Below, piece after piece: positions 52,734-61,474 of a stretch of 64,000 bases of DNA. The notes below the pieces were generated by a model that had not been told where the DNA came from, ran no database searches, and was given only the letters and a program-made list of their open reading frames with translations. Every line of letters begins with the position of its first letter. Position 1 is the first letter of the stretch. The translations under genes were made by a program, and so were the position numbers. Source of the stretch: Azorhizobium sp943371865 (GTDB lineage: Bacteria > Pseudomonadota > Alphaproteobacteria > Rhizobiales > Xanthobacteraceae); the NCBI RefSeq assembly GCF_943371865.1, contig NZ_CALRWL010000002.1, positions 274,981 through 338,980 on the forward strand. The letters run 5' to 3'.

Positions 52734-53360
52734 TCAGGTCCCGACCTGGGTCTCGTCGGTCAGGCCGGAGCCGAGGGCCAAGAACCGCGACGCGCTGAAA
52801 CGCGGGGTGCCGTGGGTGAGGTGGACATCGGCGATGCGGCGCTCCTCGGGCACATGCTGGTGGCCGTTGCGGAGCCGGGTATTGGTGATCTTGCGCCGCA
52901 CGATGCGAATCTCATTGACCGAGGCATGGGAGGCCAGGGTCTTGGCGCGGAACTTCTGGTATTCCATCTCGCTCATCACTTCGAGATTTCGGGCCACCGG
53001 GTCGATGATGATCCATGCGGTTCCGCGCTGAGCGGCGATCATGACGTCGCGGGCGCTTTCATTCATCCGGCTGAGATAGGCCTGGACCCGCGGCGCATCG
53101 AAGGTGCGGGCATTGTGGCGGGCGTCGAGATAATTGGAGAAGCCCTGGGCCAGGGACACGATCTGGCCGATCAGCAGGGAGGTGAACAGGATGTAGGGGG
53201 CAAAACCGCCCTCGAACTGCATCAGCCCGGCACCGAGGCCGGCGGTCACAACGGCGGCGCGGGGCGCCTCCGACCAGACGCCGTCGAGCAGATGAGCGCC
53301 GAGACCAAGTTCCTTGGCCCGCAGTTCATCCATGAGGTGGGCATGAGGCAGCAAGCGCAT
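52734..53360 (-). CDS. Hypothetical protein with a membrane-associated segment
   Basis: A 208-residue protein of unknown function. A hydrophobic stretch at about 37-72 (APRAAVVTAGLGAGLMQFEG and the following FAPYILFTSLLIGQIVSLA) could form one or two membrane helices; the C-terminal part is basic and soluble. The opposite strand also has a long frame here, but this one has the more protein-like composition and a start with a purine-rich leader. No family was recognised. Confidence 0.5.
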   Translation of the reverse strand: MRLLPHAHLMDELRAKELGLGAHLLDGVWSEAPRAAVVTAGLGAGLMQFEGGFAPYILFTSLLIGQIVSLAQGFSNYLDARHNARTFDAPRVQAYLSRMNESARDVMIAAQRGTAWIIIDPVARNLEVMSEMEYQKFRAKTLASHASVNEIRIVRRKITNTRLRNGHQHVPEERRIADVHLTHGTPRFSASRFLALGSGLTDETQVGT

Positions 53361-54363
53361 TCCCAGATCATCCCTCGATCAATCAAGCCCGCGCCGCATC
53401 GTGAAGAGCGGCATGCGCGGCTGCGTGGACGGTAAAACGCAAAACTTTACAATGCATGCCCAGGTCCGATCCCGGACGCCGACAGCGACCGTGGCGGGTA
53501 TGACCGCCGACGACCGTAACGGCCTGCCGGCCGCTGTCATGCTTGGACTGCTGCGGAAACGCAGAACGCTGCAGACACAAGGTTCGGTCCCGGACCGGGA
53601 ACGCTTTCCGCCAAAGCTCGGTCGCATCGGCGGCGATGCGGGCAAAGCCAGCACCTCCCGGACACGCTAAGCTGCGTCGCGGAAGCTGCCACCAGAAAGC
53701 TGCCGTTGCCAAAGCCGGCACCTTAGTCACACGTGGTTCTGTCAAAGGCCATCTAATTCACGCACGGGATGCGGATTCGCCGGACCGCCGTCGTCCACCT
53801 TCCCCTCGGTCGCCAGGCACTCCTTCAGCCGGGTAACCTAAAACATCCATTATGAACGCAAATGGCCTAAGTCACTGACATATGCAAGCGGTTCCATGGT
53901 GCGCGAGAGAATATCATTTCGCCATCCCCCAAATGGGGGCATGAACTGACACGCTGTACGCTCGCCTGAATTGCATAGCGTGCTAACAATACATCGAACT
54001 CAGTGCGCATATACCGCATTTGGGGTACGGTTTGGCCATTGTGCGGTTCGCCACAGTCTTGCGGCTGCGACTCGATGCCTGGACCAGAACGTGCCTGGCG
54101 CCGGTGCCACGTGCTCAAGAAAACGTCAGAATGACCGCTCGCAAGCACCATTCCCGGACATTTGCCCCGCATGGGCGCGCCGCTGGTCCATGGGCGTACG
54201 GGGCAGGGGGCAGGCAATTGCATCGCCGGCGCGAAAGGCCTATGTTGCTGTCATCCCGGACAATCGTGAGAGATCCGCGGCTCGCCTCCCGGAACGGGGG
54301 CGGACCAAAGCGGATCTGCATGCGTCCGTCGCCCCGCGTCCCAAGAGAAGCCAAGAGGCCGCC
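53361..54363. other. Long intergenic region upstream of trcR
   Basis: About 1 kb with only short, overlapping frames on both strands, none with a believable start plus product. The first 350 nt look like decayed coding or repeat-like DNA. The last 450 nt are A+T-richer and contain the palindrome at 53926-53939, so they probably hold the trcR regulatory region and a long leader. No RNA gene could be recognised. Confidence 0.4.
53926..53939. promoter_or_regulatory. Palindrome CCCCCAAATGGGGG
   Basis: Two perfect 5-bp arms separated by AAAT, about 425 nt upstream of trcR, in a locally A+T-rich area. It is similar to the element at 44492-44501. It could be a regulator operator. Confidence 0.35.
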
Positions 54364-55062
54364 ATGTCCAACCCTGCCCCGCTGATGCCCAAGGCGACCG
54401 CCGTGTGGCTGGTCGAGAACACGGCTCTGACCTTCGAGCAGATCGGCGATTTTTGTAAGCTTCATCCCCTGGAGGTGAAGGGCATCGCCGACGGTGAAGT
54501 CGCCCAGGGGATCAAGGGGCTCGACCCCATCTCCACCGGCCAGCTCACCCGTGAATCCATCGACATGGGCGAGAAGAACCCGAACTTCCACCTCAAGCTG
54601 CTCGAGTCGAAGGTACGCCTGCCCGAGCCCAAGCGTCGCAAGGGGCCGCGCTATACGCCCGTGTCGCGCCGGCACGATCGCCCCAATGCGATCCTGTGGC
54701 TGACCCGCAACCATCCCGAGCTCAAGGACGCCCAGATCATCCGCCTGGTGGGCACCACCAAGGCCACCATCCAGGCGATCAAGGAGCGGACCCACTGGAA
54801 CTCGGCCTCGCTGGCGCCCATGGATCCGGTGACGCTGGGTCTGTGCAGCCAGATCGACCTGGACATGGAAGTGCAGCGCGCGGCCAAGGATCGGCCGGCC
54901 TCGGCCACCGCCGAGGAGCGCGGCGCCACCTTGCTGCCGGCGGACCTCACCACCCACCGGGACGAGCCGGCGCCCAGCGGCCGCAAGGAATCGCTCGATC
55001 TGGAGACCGTGTTCGCCAAACTCGGCGGCTCGCGCCGCGGCGAGGATGACGACGAGGATTGA
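54364..55062 (+). CDS. trcR: DUF1013 family cell-cycle transcriptional regulator TrcR
   Basis: A 232-residue DUF1013 protein, a family conserved in alphaproteobacteria and annotated as cell-cycle regulator TrcR. The N-terminus ATAVWLVENTALTFEQIGDF contains a helix-turn-helix-like segment, followed by IADGEVAQGIKGLDPISTGQ, and NAILWLTRNHPELKDAQI begins a second helix-turn-helix-like unit. The C-terminus is acidic. The ATG at 54364 follows AAGAGG by 6 nt; frames extending upstream are non-homologous. It stands alone after a long leader region. Confidence 0.88.
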   Translation: MSNPAPLMPKATAVWLVENTALTFEQIGDFCKLHPLEVKGIADGEVAQGIKGLDPISTGQLTRESIDMGEKNPNFHLKLLESKVRLPEPKRRKGPRYTPVSRRHDRPNAILWLTRNHPELKDAQIIRLVGTTKATIQAIKERTHWNSASLAPMDPVTLGLCSQIDLDMEVQRAAKDRPASATAEERGATLLPADLTTHRDEPAPSGRKESLDLETVFAKLGGSRRGEDDDED

Positions 55063-55070
55063 TGCCGTGC

Positions 55071-55098
55071 CCCGGGCGCTCCCGCGGGGGCGCCCGGG
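55071..55098. terminator. GC-rich hairpin after trcR
   Basis: A 9-bp stem CCCGGGCGC/GCGCCCGGG begins 9 nt after the trcR stop. It has no T-tract; it is the first of two hairpins before the convergent Usp gene. Confidence 0.45.
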
Positions 55099-55121
55099 TC
55101 GGGACGGGGAACACCCCTTAA

Positions 55122-55158
55122 GACAATGGCGCCGCCCGTGGAGGGCGGCGCCATTGTC
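55122..55158. terminator. Strong bidirectional hairpin between trcR and usp
   Basis: A perfect 16-bp stem (GACAATGGCGCCGCCC with its complement) around a 5-nt loop, placed 60 nt after trcR and 35 nt before the end of the convergent Usp gene. It likely ends transcription in both directions. Confidence 0.75.
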
Positions 55159-55192
55159 GTATGACGCGGTGTCTTATGTGGGGAATTGTGGG

Positions 55193-56026
55193 TCAGTGGG
55201 CCATCAACACCGGCACCGTCATGCTCTCGAGGATGTCGCGGGTGACCCCGCCGAGAACCATCTCGCGCAGGCGGGAATGGCCATAGCCGCCCATGACCAC
55301 CAGGTCCGCGCCCTGATCGGAGACCTCGTTGAGGATCGCCGCGGACACGCTCTCGCCGGAGCCGAGCACCAGATGGCGCAGGTTCGCGGACAGGCCATGA
55401 TGGCCCAGATGCCGCTCCAGGTCCGCCGCCGCCGGGGTGGTGTCGTCATCGTCATGCCGCCGAACCGAGAACACTTCCAAGTGCTTGGCATGGTGCAGCA
55501 GGGGGAAGCTCTCCGCCAAGGCGCGGGCGCTGGCGCGGCTGCCGTCCCAGGCCACCACCACCCGGTTCAGGGCGAAGGGGGGCTTCTGGACATAAGGCAC
55601 CAGCAGGACCGCGCGCCCGGAATCCATCAGGGCCGCCTCGGCGATCACCTCTTCCGGCCCCGGCCGATCGGGATCGGGCTGGGCGACCACGGTCAGGTCG
55701 AACAGCCGCGAAAGTTCCGCAAAGCTCCGCGCCGCCTCACCCAGCGACGCGGAGAGGGTGCGCACGCTGCTCCCGACGCCGGCCTCGGTGGCGATGGCGG
55801 TGAATTTTGCCGCCGCCTTCTCGGCCGCGACCTCGTTGTCGCGAATCTGCTGGTCGATGAAGTCGGTGGGGAGGGCTCCCATGTAAAAGGGCGGCACGTC
55901 CAGCTCATAGGTCACCGCAAGGCCGGTGAGATGCGCCTTGAAGGCGCCGGCCAAGGCCGCGGCATAATGCGCGGCAGGATCGCGCTCCGCGCCCTGGGTG
56001 AGGTTAACCAGAATGTCCCGGATCAT
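55193..56026 (-). CDS. Tandem universal stress protein
   Basis: A 277-residue protein with two Usp domains. The first (about 1-145) starts IRDILVNLTQGAERD and lacks the nucleotide motif; the second (about 150-277) starts NRVVVAWDGSRASARAL and has the ATP-binding G-x2-G-x9-G-type sequence GGYGHSRLREMVLGGVTRDI. Such proteins respond to starvation and stress and may bind ATP or AMP. Single gene, transcribed from the region that also holds a probable small RNA. Confidence 0.9.
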   Translation of the reverse strand: MIRDILVNLTQGAERDPAAHYAAALAGAFKAHLTGLAVTYELDVPPFYMGALPTDFIDQQIRDNEVAAEKAAAKFTAIATEAGVGSSVRTLSASLGEAARSFAELSRLFDLTVVAQPDPDRPGPEEVIAEAALMDSGRAVLLVPYVQKPPFALNRVVVAWDGSRASARALAESFPLLHHAKHLEVFSVRRHDDDDTTPAAADLERHLGHHGLSANLRHLVLGSGESVSAAILNEVSDQGADLVVMGGYGHSRLREMVLGGVTRDILESMTVPVLMAH

Positions 56027-56118
56027 GGAGGGGTCTCTCTAAAGCCGCGTCGAAGCCACGACTTTACCCTAAACCGCGATCAGAACAGTTCCTTGACCCG
56101 CCGCAAACATCGGCTTTT

Positions 56119-56220
56119 CAAAAGGAAAACGCGGCCGCCCGGGGGGAAGGCGGCCGCGTCATATGGAACCCAGAGTTTGGGGGAGAACTGAAGGTCCCAT
56201 GCATCTAACGCGATGCCCAA
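56119..56220 (-). ncRNA. Probable small RNA with C-rich loop and intrinsic terminator
   Basis: On the minus strand three hairpins follow one another: a 5' stem GCATC/GATGC (56201-56216), a central stem TGGGACC/GGTTCCA (56164-56199) whose large loop exposes CTCCCCC, and an 11-bp terminator stem ACGCGGCCGCC/GGCGGCCGCGT (56129-56159) followed by TTTTCCTTTT. No gene is transcribed into the terminator on that strand, so it most likely ends a short RNA. A C-rich loop complementary to ribosome binding sites is typical of trans-acting sRNAs in this order. The 5' end is estimated. Confidence 0.55.
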
Positions 56221-56328
56221 AATCAGGTTCCCTCGGAGATGAAAAATAATCCCCATGGCTCGCGCCCGGCCCCGAACACATTTACATCCTCCCATGGCGC
56301 CGTCGTTGGCGTCAGTGGTGGCGTGCGC

Positions 56329-57330
56329 ATGACCCCCGATCTGAGTATCGTCGTTCCGGTCTTTAACGAGGCCAGCGGCCTGCCATTCTTCCATCAGCGC
56401 CTGTCGGCCTGCGCCCGGGCGGTCGCCGATGCGCGCGGCATGCGCATTGAGATCGTCTATGTGGACGACGGCAGCCGCGACGACACCGCCGCGATCGCGT
56501 CGGAGCTGCCCGCCCTGGGCCTCGACGTGCAGGTGGTGGCGCTCTCGCGCAATTTCGGCAAGGAATCGGCCCTTCTGGCCGGGCTCGACCACGCCCGTGG
56601 CGATGCGCTGCTGTTCATGGACGGCGATGGCCAGCACCCCCCGGAAATGATCGAGACCTTCGTGTCCTTGTGGAAGGACGAGGGCTTCGACGTGCCTTAT
56701 GCCATCAAGGCCGACCGCTCCGACGAGCCGATGCCGCGCCGGATGTTCGTGAGGGTATTCTACCGCCTGCTCAATTTCGGCGCATCTTCCCGCATTCCCG
56801 AGGATGCGGCGGATTTCCGCCTGCTCTCGCCCCGCGCCACCGCGGCCCTGCGCCGTCTGCCGGAGCGCAATCGCTTCTTCAAGGGCCTGTCCAGCTGGAT
56901 CGGCTTCCGCCAGAAGGCGGTTCCCTATCGCCCTGCCGCCCGCGAGCACGGCTCCAGCAGCTGGAGCTTCCTGCGCCTGCTGGGCTTGTCCATGGAGGCG
57001 CTGACCTCATTCTCGCCCGCCCCCTTGCGGCTCGCGGGCCTCGTGGGGGCGCTCCTGGCCGGGGCGGCGTTCCTGTATGGGTCGTGGATCGTGGTGGAGC
57101 GCCTGCTCTGGGGCATTCCCTTGCCCGGCTACCCGTCGGTGGTGGTGGGGCTCATGGTCATCGGCGGCGTGCAACTGCTGGTGATCGGCATCATGGGCGA
57201 GTACATCGCCCGCATCCTGTCTGAAATCAAAGCGCGTCCGGTCTATTTCGTCGCCGATCATGCGGTCCGCCATGCGGAACCCGCCGGCGAGCGTCCGGCC
57301 GCCGTGGACCTGCCCAAGGTTTTGCCGTGA
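56329..57330 (+). CDS. Family 2 glycosyltransferase, ArnC/GtrB-like
   Basis: A 333-residue GT2 enzyme that likely transfers a sugar to undecaprenyl phosphate. LSIVVPVFNEASGL opens the GT-A fold; YVDDGSRDDT and MDGDGQHPPE carry the nucleotide-sugar and metal-binding Asp residues. Two C-terminal helices (about 229-252 and 267-292) anchor it to the inner membrane, as in ArnC, GtrB and DpmI-like proteins. The start may be ATG 56329, which gives the family N-terminus, or ATG 56239. It overlaps the following YdjC-type gene by 4 nt. Confidence 0.88.
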   Translation: MTPDLSIVVPVFNEASGLPFFHQRLSACARAVADARGMRIEIVYVDDGSRDDTAAIASELPALGLDVQVVALSRNFGKESALLAGLDHARGDALLFMDGDGQHPPEMIETFVSLWKDEGFDVPYAIKADRSDEPMPRRMFVRVFYRLLNFGASSRIPEDAADFRLLSPRATAALRRLPERNRFFKGLSSWIGFRQKAVPYRPAAREHGSSSWSFLRLLGLSMEALTSFSPAPLRLAGLVGALLAGAAFLYGSWIVVERLLWGIPLPGYPSVVVGLMVIGGVQLLVIGIMGEYIARILSEIKARPVYFVADHAVRHAEPAGERPAAVDLPKVLP

Positions 57331-58133
57331 AGCGTATTGTGATCTGTGCGGACGACTATGGGATCGCTCCCGGGGTCTCCGAGGCCATTCGCGCGTTGCT
57401 CTCGGAGCGGCGCATCAATGCCACGTCGGTCATGACGGTGTTGCCGGACCTCCTGGAGGAGGCCGACGCCCTGCTGCCCATGACCGGCGGACAGGCGTCG
57501 ATCGGTCTGCACCTCACCCTGACCGGCAACTTCGAGCCCCTGACCCACGGCTTCCGCGGGGCGACCTTCCCCTCGCTGAGCAAGCTGATGGCGCTGGCGT
57601 TTGCCCGCCGGCTCGACCCGGTGAACGTCAAGGCCGAGGTGGAAACCCAGTTCATGGCCTTCGAGGAGGCGTTCGGCCGCGCCCCGGACCATGTGGACGG
57701 CCACCAGCATGTGCATCTGCTGCCCATCGTGCGCGAGGCCGTGCTGGATGTGACCCGCCGCCGGGCCCCCAATGCCTGGGTACGGGACTGCACGCCGGCG
57801 GCCGGTGCGCTCAAGGGGCTCGATCCCAAAGGCCGGTTCATCGGGGCTTTGGCGCGGGGGCTGGCGGAACAGGCGGCGGCTGCCGGCCTCGCCACCAACC
57901 GGGGCTTTGCCGGTGCCTACAACTTCAAGGTGGGGACCAATTACGGCCGCATCCTCACCCATTTCCTCGCCGCTTTGGGTGATGGCGGACTGGTCATGGT
58001 CCATCCGGGCCATGTGGATGATGCGCTGCGCGCCCGTGATCCCCTGACCGGACCGCGGGAAGCAGAATATGACGTACTGGCCGGTGCCGCCCTGCCGCAG
58101 ATCCTGCTCAGCACCCACGCCCAGTTGCGCTGA
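57327..58133 (+). CDS. ChbG/HpnK-type (YdjC family) carbohydrate deacetylase
   Basis: A 268-residue protein of the YdjC family. ICADDYGIAPGV carries the metal-binding Asp pair, SIGLHLTLTGNF and VDGHQHVHLLP carry the His ligands. Related ChbG deacetylates chito-oligosaccharides, and HpnK belongs to hopanoid clusters. The GTG start overlaps the glycosyltransferase stop (GTGA), so the pair likely transfers and then deacetylates a lipid-linked amino sugar, a logic known from ArnC/ArnD although ArnD is a different family (inference). Confidence 0.85.
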   Translation: MKRIVICADDYGIAPGVSEAIRALLSERRINATSVMTVLPDLLEEADALLPMTGGQASIGLHLTLTGNFEPLTHGFRGATFPSLSKLMALAFARRLDPVNVKAEVETQFMAFEEAFGRAPDHVDGHQHVHLLPIVREAVLDVTRRRAPNAWVRDCTPAAGALKGLDPKGRFIGALARGLAEQAAAAGLATNRGFAGAYNFKVGTNYGRILTHFLAALGDGGLVMVHPGHVDDALRARDPLTGPREAEYDVLAGAALPQILLSTHAQLR

Positions 58134-58148
58134 CAGATCCTGGAGCGG

Positions 58149-59486
58149 TCAGGGCGCCTTGGCGGGGGGCTTGGCATCGTCCGTTGCCGGACGATCCTCG
58201 GGCTTGGGGTCATAGGCGAACGACAAGGCGTGATAGAGCGGCTCCGGCGCCAGCAGGCGCGAGGTGCTGGCGCCCAGCAGTGCGGTGGCGAGCAGCGGCA
58301 CCACCAGATGGACCTCGTTGGTCATCTCCATCACGATGATGAAGGCAGTCAGCGGCGCCTGCACCACGCCGGCGAAATAGCCGACCATGCCCAGCATCGC
58401 CAACGCCCGCACATCCACGTTCGGCAGGAAGTTCTGCAATGAGGCCCCGACGCTGGCACCCACGGACAGGGACGGCGAGAACAGTCCGCCCGGTATGCCG
58501 CTGGCGGATGAGATCAGGGTGGAGGCCAATTTGACCGGGGCATACCACCAGGGGGTTGTGATGCCCTGTTCCAACAGGTCCCGGGTCGGACCGTAGCCGG
58601 AGCCGCCCGCAAATCCATCGGTAAGCAGGGCCAGAAGCGCCACCGCGAGACCGCACAGGCCGCCGTAGAGCCAGGGCCGGCGCTTCAGCGGGCCGAAGAT
58701 GCGCCCACGGGCTTTCGACATGGCCACCAGGCCACGGGAGAAGATCGCCCCGCCGATGCCGCCGGTGATGGCGCACACCACCACGGCGGTCCAGCCGATC
58801 GGCGGGAATTCCTCCGCCGGGATCGCGCCGAAGTAGGAATACTGACCGACCAGCATCAGGCTGACCAAGCCCGAGATCACCACCGCCGCGGAGATCAGGC
58901 CGGTGAGGCGCTTGTCATAGGACTTTGCCATTTCCTCGATGGCAAACATGACGCCGGCCAGCGGCGTGTTGAAGGCTCCGGCGATTCCTGCGGCGGCGCC
59001 CACCAGAATGAGCCCGTTGGCGCGCCCGATGCCCACCAGACCGGCCAGTGCCACCATGATGGCGCAGCCCAACTGCACGGTCGGCCCCTCGCGGCCGATG
59101 GAGGCGCCCACCGCCAAGCCGGCGATGGTCAGGCCGATCTTCCCGAGCGTCACCTTAGCGCTGAGAAGCCGGGCGCGGTGGGCGGGAATGCCGGAGCGGC
59201 GGGCGGCGATGGCCTGGGGAATGCCGCTACCCTGGGCGCCGTCAAAAAAGCGCACGGTGAGCCAGGCAAACAGGGCGAAGCCGCCGGGGGTCAGGATCAG
59301 CAGCGCATAGGGCGCCCGATGCATGATCGCCACATAGACGTCCTGCGCCCGATCCGCCACGGCGGCGAAGGCCACCGAGGCGACGCCGACCGCCACCGCC
59401 CCAAGTATGAATACCAGGCGGCGCTTCCAGAGGGTCTTGGAGGTCAAGGCGACGCGAATGCGCCGCAGGTCGCGATCAAACATCAT
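58149..59486 (-). CDS. ClC-family chloride channel/antiporter
   Basis: A 445-residue membrane protein with about 10-12 hydrophobic segments. The ClC selectivity-filter sequences are present: GSGIPQ, GREGPTVQLG (gating Glu), and GAFNTPLAGVMFAIEEM. Retention of the gating Glu and of the inner Glu in IEEM favours a H+/Cl- exchanger over a passive channel. No C-terminal CBS domains. It is convergent with the YdjC-type gene. Confidence 0.92.
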   Translation of the reverse strand: MMFDRDLRRIRVALTSKTLWKRRLVFILGAVAVGVASVAFAAVADRAQDVYVAIMHRAPYALLILTPGGFALFAWLTVRFFDGAQGSGIPQAIAARRSGIPAHRARLLSAKVTLGKIGLTIAGLAVGASIGREGPTVQLGCAIMVALAGLVGIGRANGLILVGAAAGIAGAFNTPLAGVMFAIEEMAKSYDKRLTGLISAAVVISGLVSLMLVGQYSYFGAIPAEEFPPIGWTAVVVCAITGGIGGAIFSRGLVAMSKARGRIFGPLKRRPWLYGGLCGLAVALLALLTDGFAGGSGYGPTRDLLEQGITTPWWYAPVKLASTLISSASGIPGGLFSPSLSVGASVGASLQNFLPNVDVRALAMLGMVGYFAGVVQAPLTAFIIVMEMTNEVHLVVPLLATALLGASTSRLLAPEPLYHALSFAYDPKPEDRPATDDAKPPAKAP

Positions 59487-59590
59487 GCGTCCTCGCCCTG
59501 CCGCCGCAACGGCATACCGTCGGAGAGCCGCGCACGGAGGTGCGAAGCCCCGTGAGCGGTTACAGGGCGGGAGTGGGGAGCGTCAATGCA

Positions 59591-61342
59591 TCATGCGGGC
59601 TGCGGGGCAAAAGCCTGCCCGGAAACCAGCGGACGCGGCATGGTGTTCCCCGAAAGCACCAGGGCGCGGTCATGCAACGCCGTCAGGGTCGCCCGGTGGC
59701 CGATGGACAAGACCGTCGCCTCCGGCAGGCGGGTGTGCAACAAGCCATAGAGGGTGGCTTCCGACCCCTCGTCGAGAGCGGCCGTGGCTTCGTCCAACAG
59801 GAGCACGTCGGGCATCGCCAGCAACGCACGGGCGATGGAGAGGCGCTGCTGCTCGCCCAATGACAGCACATGCGGCCACAGCAAGGTCTCTTCCAGACGC
59901 GGAACCAAGGCGCCGAGGCCCACTAGTTCCAGTACGTTGCTCAATTGGGCGGTGCTGAAGGCTTCGGCCGGCAGCGGATAGGCCAAGGCAGCATTCAGCG
60001 GGCCCACCGGCACATACGGGCGCTGCGGCAGGATCATCAGCCGGGTGCCTTCGGGCAGGGCGATCTCGCCGCTCCCGAACGGCCAGATGCCGGCGATGGC
60101 ACGGAACAGAGTGGTCTTGCCCGCGCCCGACGGACCGACCACCAGCACCCGTTCGCCTTTCTCCAGCGCCAGTGTGTCCACGCTGACGATGGAGAGGTCA
60201 TTGGGCAGGCGCACGTCCATGCGGGCCAATTGCAGCGCCGGGCTGCCGGCGGGGGCGATGCTGTGCGGGAATGCCCGCGCGCCATCGTCCAGCTTGGCCG
60301 CGCCCATGGCGGCTTCGAAGCCGGTGAGGCGGTTCACCACCGAGGTCCATTCCGCGAGGGTGGAGTAGGAACTGATGAAGAAGGAGAAGGCGCCCTGCAC
60401 CGAGCCGAAGGCCGAGCCGGTCTGCATCAGCACGCCCAATTGGATGGCGCCGGCGAAGTAGCCGGGTGAGACCACCACATAGGGGAAGATGCTGGAGATC
60501 TGATTGTAGCCCGCGGTGAACCAAGTCAGGCGCTTCTGCGCCTTCATCAGGCCGATATAGTTGCCCCAGATGCGGGAGAAACGGCCATCGAGCTTGCGGC
60601 CCTCGGCATCTTCGCCGGCCAGCATGGCGATCTGCTCGCTGTTTTCGCGCACCCGCACCAGATCGACGCGGAAGTCCGCTTCATAGCGCTGTTGGTCGAA
60701 GTTCAAGCGGACCAATGGCTTGCCGATGAGATGGGTGATGAGCGTGCCGATGGCGGCATAGATCAGCGCCGCCCAGAACAGATAGCCGGGGATGTGCAGA
60801 TCCAGGCCGAACAAGGCGAAATCGATCTGCCCCGAAAGCCCCCACAAGATGACGCTGAAGGAAACCAGCGATACCAGGGTGCCGAGCAGGCCGACGCCGA
60901 CGCCGATGGTCTGGCTGACAAACAGGTTCACATCCTGGGCGATGCGCTGGTCGGGGTTGTCCGCGGCATCGCCCGAGAGGCGCAGGCGATAATGGGTCTC
61001 GTCCGTGAGCCAATGCTCGAGATAGCGCCGGGTGAGCCACCGGCGCCAGCGGATCTCCAGCCACTGCTTGAGATAGACTTGATACACCGCGATGCAGATG
61101 GCCCCGGCGGCAATGGCGCAGAACACCAGCAATTGATATTTGAACGCGGCAAAATCCTTTTCCTGGATCGCGTCATAGAAGGCGGCGTTCCACTTGTTCA
61201 GCAGAACAGTGGCGTAGACCCACCCGAGTTCCAGGGCGATCACCGCCGCGAGCAGCCCGAGGGCGATCCAGCGCTCCTCGCTGCGGAAATAGGGCAGGGC
61301 CAGGCGGCGGATGTCGCTGAGAAGTGTGAAAAGGGCGCGCAT
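59591..61342 (-). CDS. SbmA/BacA-type ABC transporter (fused permease and ATPase)
   Basis: A 583-residue half-transporter with an N-terminal SbmA/BacA-like membrane domain (ERWIALGLLAAVIALELGW, then WRRWLTRRYLEHWLTDETHY, DNPDQRIAQDVN) and a C-terminal ATPase: Walker A VVGPSGAGKTTLFR, signature LSLGEQQRLS, Walker B DVLLLDEATAALD. It resembles YddA and the BacA-related mycobacterial Rv1819c, which import or export peptides and cobalamin-like molecules. It is expected to form a homodimer. Substrate unknown. Confidence 0.9.
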   Translation of the reverse strand: MRALFTLLSDIRRLALPYFRSEERWIALGLLAAVIALELGWVYATVLLNKWNAAFYDAIQEKDFAAFKYQLLVFCAIAAGAICIAVYQVYLKQWLEIRWRRWLTRRYLEHWLTDETHYRLRLSGDAADNPDQRIAQDVNLFVSQTIGVGVGLLGTLVSLVSFSVILWGLSGQIDFALFGLDLHIPGYLFWAALIYAAIGTLITHLIGKPLVRLNFDQQRYEADFRVDLVRVRENSEQIAMLAGEDAEGRKLDGRFSRIWGNYIGLMKAQKRLTWFTAGYNQISSIFPYVVVSPGYFAGAIQLGVLMQTGSAFGSVQGAFSFFISSYSTLAEWTSVVNRLTGFEAAMGAAKLDDGARAFPHSIAPAGSPALQLARMDVRLPNDLSIVSVDTLALEKGERVLVVGPSGAGKTTLFRAIAGIWPFGSGEIALPEGTRLMILPQRPYVPVGPLNAALAYPLPAEAFSTAQLSNVLELVGLGALVPRLEETLLWPHVLSLGEQQRLSIARALLAMPDVLLLDEATAALDEGSEATLYGLLHTRLPEATVLSIGHRATLTALHDRALVLSGNTMPRPLVSGQAFAPQPA

Positions 61343-61474
61343 CGGGGCTCGACGAGAAGAGGACAGCTGCCCAAGCTTAGGCGCTTTCCCCGTGGCGAGA
61401 CCATGGCCGCAACATTACGTCTTCGAAAGATGAACAGCCAAAAGGTGGCCTTACGCAAGGTCGGGCATCGGGCC

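Noticed and set aside
53383..53745. Overlapping frames on both strands in the gap before trcR
   Set aside because: No ribosome binding site, no recognised family, Arg/Ala/Ser-rich composition typical of random GC-rich frames.
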